This document shows, piece by piece, positions 5,385-7,549 of a stretch of DNA of 7,549 bases (positions are counted from its first letter, which is position 1; the number at the start of each line of letters is the position of its first letter). The stretch spans positions 1 through 7,549 of the forward strand of contig VXXH01000510.1 in NCBI GenBank assembly GCA_009835515.1, in the 5' to 3' direction. The notes under the pieces were generated by a model, which did no database searches, was not told where the DNA came from, and saw only the letters and a program-made list of their open reading frames with translations. Position numbers and translations under genes: made by a program. The DNA comes from Candidatus Poribacteria bacterium (lineage in GTDB: Bacteria > Poribacteria > WGA-4E > WGA-3G).

Positions 5385-6305
5385 TTAAACTTCCGCGGGA
5401 TAGGCAGATGTGCGCTGTCCAAAATCTCCATTGATAACGTTTCCGCCTGCATAAGCCTCTCGAAAAAGTGTTTGTCGTTTGGGCGGCATCGCCTCAAGTA
5501 ACTGCGGATGGGGCAGCCAATTCGACCAGCGACTCGCCACGGTATTGTAGAGATTTGAGATGTTAACCTGATGCGTGAAACGCGGTTGTACCTGTGTCTG
5601 CGTCATAGATTCTGTGAGCAGAAAGAGAGAACCCGGTGGGCATTGGTACGTTTCCCAGAGCGGCGAATCAAGACGCTGCACTGCCTCTGGTATCGGATAT
5701 GCGGCTTTGTGGCTTCCGGTGATAAATCGGATACCGTTGGTTTCTGAAGTGACACCGGTCAATTCCCATATAGCGCGTGTTAACCCGCTCCAACCGCGTC
5801 CGGGTACACACCGGTAGAGATGAGAGTCACCGGGTAACCGAAACAAACCGTTTCCTTTGTGGAGGATCGATTGGGTTTGAGATTCGGGAGCTGCGCGCCC
5901 GGCAGATAGCGTTGCTTCTTCAAGTCGAAATCCGTAGCAATCCTCGCTTGCGGCAGGCGGATACGCCAAGAACTCGTTAAGTAGCCCGACAACAACGGGA
6001 TGGTCAGTGAGTTTCTGAAGTGGTCCGCCGAGTGCGCAGCGTTCGGGTTCTGGAATATGCTCTGGCATCTCGTGCAGGCGTTGGCAGAATTCGTGCATCT
6101 CCGCGATGTCAGCGTCCGACAAGACGCTCGGAATTAGGAGCCAACCGTTCCGATCAAAATCGTATTTCTGTTTCTGCGTCGGAACAGTGACACGGGCACC
6201 ATCAGCGTTGGTGGTTGTCAATTCATCAGGCTCAACCTCAACGGCACTCCCCAAGTTTTTGTTAACAACAAAGGGTTTTCTGGTTGCGAGTTCTTTATAA
6301 GCCAT
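5385..6305 (-). CDS. PhyH family paralogue A, probable pseudoenzyme
   Basis: A 306-residue PhyH-family protein that aligns along its length with the next gene: shared blocks include GGPLQKL.DHP.VV.LLNEF (94-112), GNGL.R.PGD.H.Y (151-164), GSHK.AY (197-203), CPPGSL (222-227) and MPPKRQTLFR (273-282). Three catalytic positions differ from active enzymes: the H-x-D motif reads H149-K-G151, the distal His is Q236 (TESMTQTQ), and the position of the 2-oxoglutarate Arg is Q246. Codons for both Gln are plain CAG and the frame is intact, so this is not decay by frameshift. The gene is probably a tandem duplicate kept for another role, such as a structural or binding partner of paralogue B. GGAGAG lies nine bases before the ATG. 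H245 could in principle act as a ligand, which would weaken the pseudoenzyme reading. Confidence 0.85.
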   Translation of the reverse strand: MAYKELATRKPFVVNKNLGSAVEVEPDELTTTNADGARVTVPTQKQKYDFDRNGWLLIPSVLSDADIAEMHEFCQRLHEMPEHIPEPERCALGGPLQKLTDHPVVVGLLNEFLAYPPAASEDCYGFRLEEATLSAGRAAPESQTQSILHKGNGLFRLPGDSHLYRCVPGRGWSGLTRAIWELTGVTSETNGIRFITGSHKAAYPIPEAVQRLDSPLWETYQCPPGSLFLLTESMTQTQVQPRFTHQVNISNLYNTVASRWSNWLPHPQLLEAMPPKRQTLFREAYAGGNVINGDFGQRTSAYPAEV

Positions 6306-6351
6306 GAGACGGTTCTCTCCGTTAAATATTACGTGGATGTGGTGGGGTTCA

Positions 6352-6960
6352 TCAATTCCGGGTTTCTTCTAATACACGAAACATGTGGTGTGCATAACTC
6401 ACGGTTGAAATAGCGACAAATACCAGTGCCAGACAGAGGCTATAAAATTCGATATTGTCGGGTAAGCGCGGCATTATCGGTCGTAAGAGGTAAAACATCA
6501 CAGCGAGAGATAAAAAGAAGCTGGTGCATTTACCCCACAAATTAGAGCGGGTGATCATTTTGGCTTTATATGCTAACACAGCATTTCCGAGGACGATCAA
6601 GACGTCCCGGGTAACAACGGTAGCAAACGCCCAGTGCGGGAACTCCGACTCCGACAGTACAAGGGCGAAAATTCCGGCGGAGATAGCGAGTTTGTCTGCG
6701 ACTGGATCTAATATATAGCCGAGTTCACTGTGTTGCTTTAAACGTCGAGCAAAAAACCCGTCTAACAGGTCGGTTATAACAGCGATACCGCCACAAATGA
6801 TCGCGAATACCCATTGTGCCCGGTAAATGAAATAAAAGATGAAAGGCACCGTACCGAGTCGAAAAATCGATAGGATATTGCTAACATATAAAAAATGCTG
6901 ACGTGTAATCTGGATTGACCGGGTTTCGGTAAATCGATGAACGGGAGCCTTTAGTGCCAT
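6352..6960 (-). CDS. CDP-alcohol phosphatidyltransferase, PgsA-like
   Basis: A 202-residue integral membrane enzyme of the CDP-alcohol phosphatidyltransferase family. The full signature is present: D64-LL-D67-G68-FF-A71-R72, eight residues, G81-YIL-D85-PVA-D89, which binds the two metal ions and CDP. N28-ILSIFR34-LGTVP39 matches the N-terminal N-x-L-T-x-x-R-x-x-x-x-P motif of PGP synthase. About six hydrophobic segments are seen (roughly 36-55, 52-66, 90-104, 112-130, 146-162, 170-188). The likely reaction joins sn-glycerol 3-phosphate to CDP-diacylglycerol, giving phosphatidylglycerophosphate and CMP, the first step to phosphatidylglycerol and cardiolipin. The ATG has no clear Shine-Dalgarno and is followed by no better start. 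It lies 94 bases after the LON gene and 46 before PhyH-A. Another acceptor alcohol is possible, since paralogues with other substrates share the signature. Confidence 0.9.
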   Translation of the reverse strand: MALKAPVHRFTETRSIQITRQHFLYVSNILSIFRLGTVPFIFYFIYRAQWVFAIICGGIAVITDLLDGFFARRLKQHSELGYILDPVADKLAISAGIFALVLSESEFPHWAFATVVTRDVLIVLGNAVLAYKAKMITRSNLWGKCTSFFLSLAVMFYLLRPIMPRLPDNIEFYSLCLALVFVAISTVSYAHHMFRVLEETRN

Positions 6961-7054
6961 TATGTTATTACGTTACAGATACGTTTTTTAATGTAGGAGC
7001 AAGCGCGTCAATACTGGAAGCCTGTCAACTTCCGGCGACACGATCACAACGATT
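6961..7054 (-). promoter_or_regulatory. Intergenic gap that may hold a promoter for pgsA and the genes after it
   Basis: This is the largest gap in the - strand block. On the - strand it holds TTGACA (7028-7023) and TTGACG (7011-7006); the second has TAAAAA 15 bases downstream, a poor -10 match. A 5-bp inverted repeat, GGAAG at 7016-7020 and CTTCC at 7029-7033, flanks the TTGACA but lacks a T-run. A separate promoter here would make pgsA the first gene of a new unit; the evidence is thin. Confidence 0.25.
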
Positions 7055-7549
7055 TTAATTGTTGCGTGCTGTTAATTGAAAGGCGATCCGCCGATTTTGA
7101 TCTGTCAGAATTTCGATTTCGCGTGTGAGGAGCTGCTCCAAGGGAATTGTTTCTAACAAATTTTGTTTTTCTTCAAGCGAAATACGCAGGCGTATGCCGA
7201 TCTGGTAGGCGAGTTCCCTCGGATCGTCTGGTTGTTCTTCCGGCGGATGCCATGCAAAAATCAAGCGACTGGATAACGCTTCGTAAGCCTGATACAATTC
7301 TTCAGTCCGCGTGGTAAGTGATTCTGACACCGCCTCAATCTCTGCATCGGGGTCATCTAACATTCGGACTCGCCCGGTGAGATAGGCGAGATGCTCCTGA
7401 ATTTCAAGAATTTGAAACCTGTACTCACCAGCAGTGATGATGTTCATGCGGCCGTCGTCTAAATTCTCAACGTGAAGAATACGGGCAGCAGTGCCGACTT
7501 CGTAGGGGGTAGCGGCTTCGCCGACCTCTTCACCTTCTTTTATAAGAAC
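7055..7549 (-). CDS. Standalone LON substrate-binding domain protein, 5' end outside window
   Basis: The last 164 residues of a protein made only of the LON (PUA-like) N-terminal domain. The frame runs off the window edge, starting VLIKEGEEVGEAATPYEVGT and continuing into ARILHVENLDDGRMNIITAGEYRFQIL, the typical LON-domain core with strands ending in G-x-x-R-F-x-I-L. A helical C-terminal part follows (LYQAYEALSSRL, then LEEKQNLLETIPLEQLLTREIEIL). The stop comes right after this, so there is no AAA+ or protease domain; full length is probably about 200 residues. Internal ATG 7447 is not the start, because the conserved domain continues upstream in frame. Such proteins are widespread and may bind unfolded or damaged proteins, but their role is poorly defined. 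A link with the enzymes downstream is not evident. Confidence 0.9.
   Translation of the reverse strand, partial: VLIKEGEEVGEAATPYEVGTAARILHVENLDDGRMNIITAGEYRFQILEIQEHLAYLTGRVRMLDDPDAEIEAVSESLTTRTEELYQAYEALSSRLIFAWHPPEEQPDDPRELAYQIGIRLRISLEEKQNLLETIPLEQLLTREIEILTDQNRRIAFQLTARNN

Noticed and set aside
7016..7033. Hairpin GGAAG/CTTCC as a terminator after the LON gene
   Set aside because: The stem is only 5 bp and is not followed by a T-run on the - strand.

Overview
The window is bacterial and of moderate GC. Gene content is the best clue to its source: a formylglycine-type sulfatase, two tandem phytanoyl-CoA dioxygenase (PhyH) paralogues, a glycosidase-like TIM barrel and a xylose-isomerase-like TIM-barrel protein, side by side. 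Candidatus Poribacteria (sponge-associated and free marine lineages) and some Planctomycetes/Verrucomicrobia are known to be rich in this mix. Poribacteria is my best guess, inferred from family content only; no rRNA or marker gene is present.

Left end (1-602, + strand): a short non-coding stretch with a hairpin and a possible promoter leads into a two-gene cassette of toxin-antitoxin type. The first gene (130-372) is cut by an in-frame amber codon, probably in place of a tryptophan. The second (369-602), an intact DUF2283 protein, overlaps the end of the first by ATGA. The cassette converges on the operon that fills the rest of the window.

Main block (680-7549, all - strand). In order of transcription: a standalone LON substrate-binding-domain protein (5' end outside the window), a PgsA-type CDP-alcohol phosphatidyltransferase, PhyH paralogue A, PhyH paralogue B, a small heptad-repeat coiled-coil membrane protein, a sulfatase, a glycosidase-like TIM-barrel protein and a sugar-phosphate isomerase/epimerase-like protein. 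From PhyH-A to the isomerase, gaps are 39 nt or less, or genes overlap, and nearly every gene has a clear Shine-Dalgarno sequence, so these six are very probably one transcript. pgsA and the LON gene may belong to the same unit or only lie upstream of it.

How the genes may work together (inference): the sulfatase, glycosidase-like protein and TIM-barrel isomerase fit breakdown of a sulfated sugar or glycoconjugate, with the PhyH proteins acting on a side group. No transporter, sulfatase-maturing enzyme or regulator is visible here.

The most notable points are that both PhyH paralogues have H-x-G where the family normally has the iron-binding H-x-D, that paralogue A has also lost the distal His and the 2-oxoglutarate Arg and looks like a pseudoenzyme kept beside a more intact copy, that the toxin-like gene has an amber codon, that a 21-bp tandem repeat encodes the coiled coil, and that the isomerase gene has no ordinary start codon in frame.
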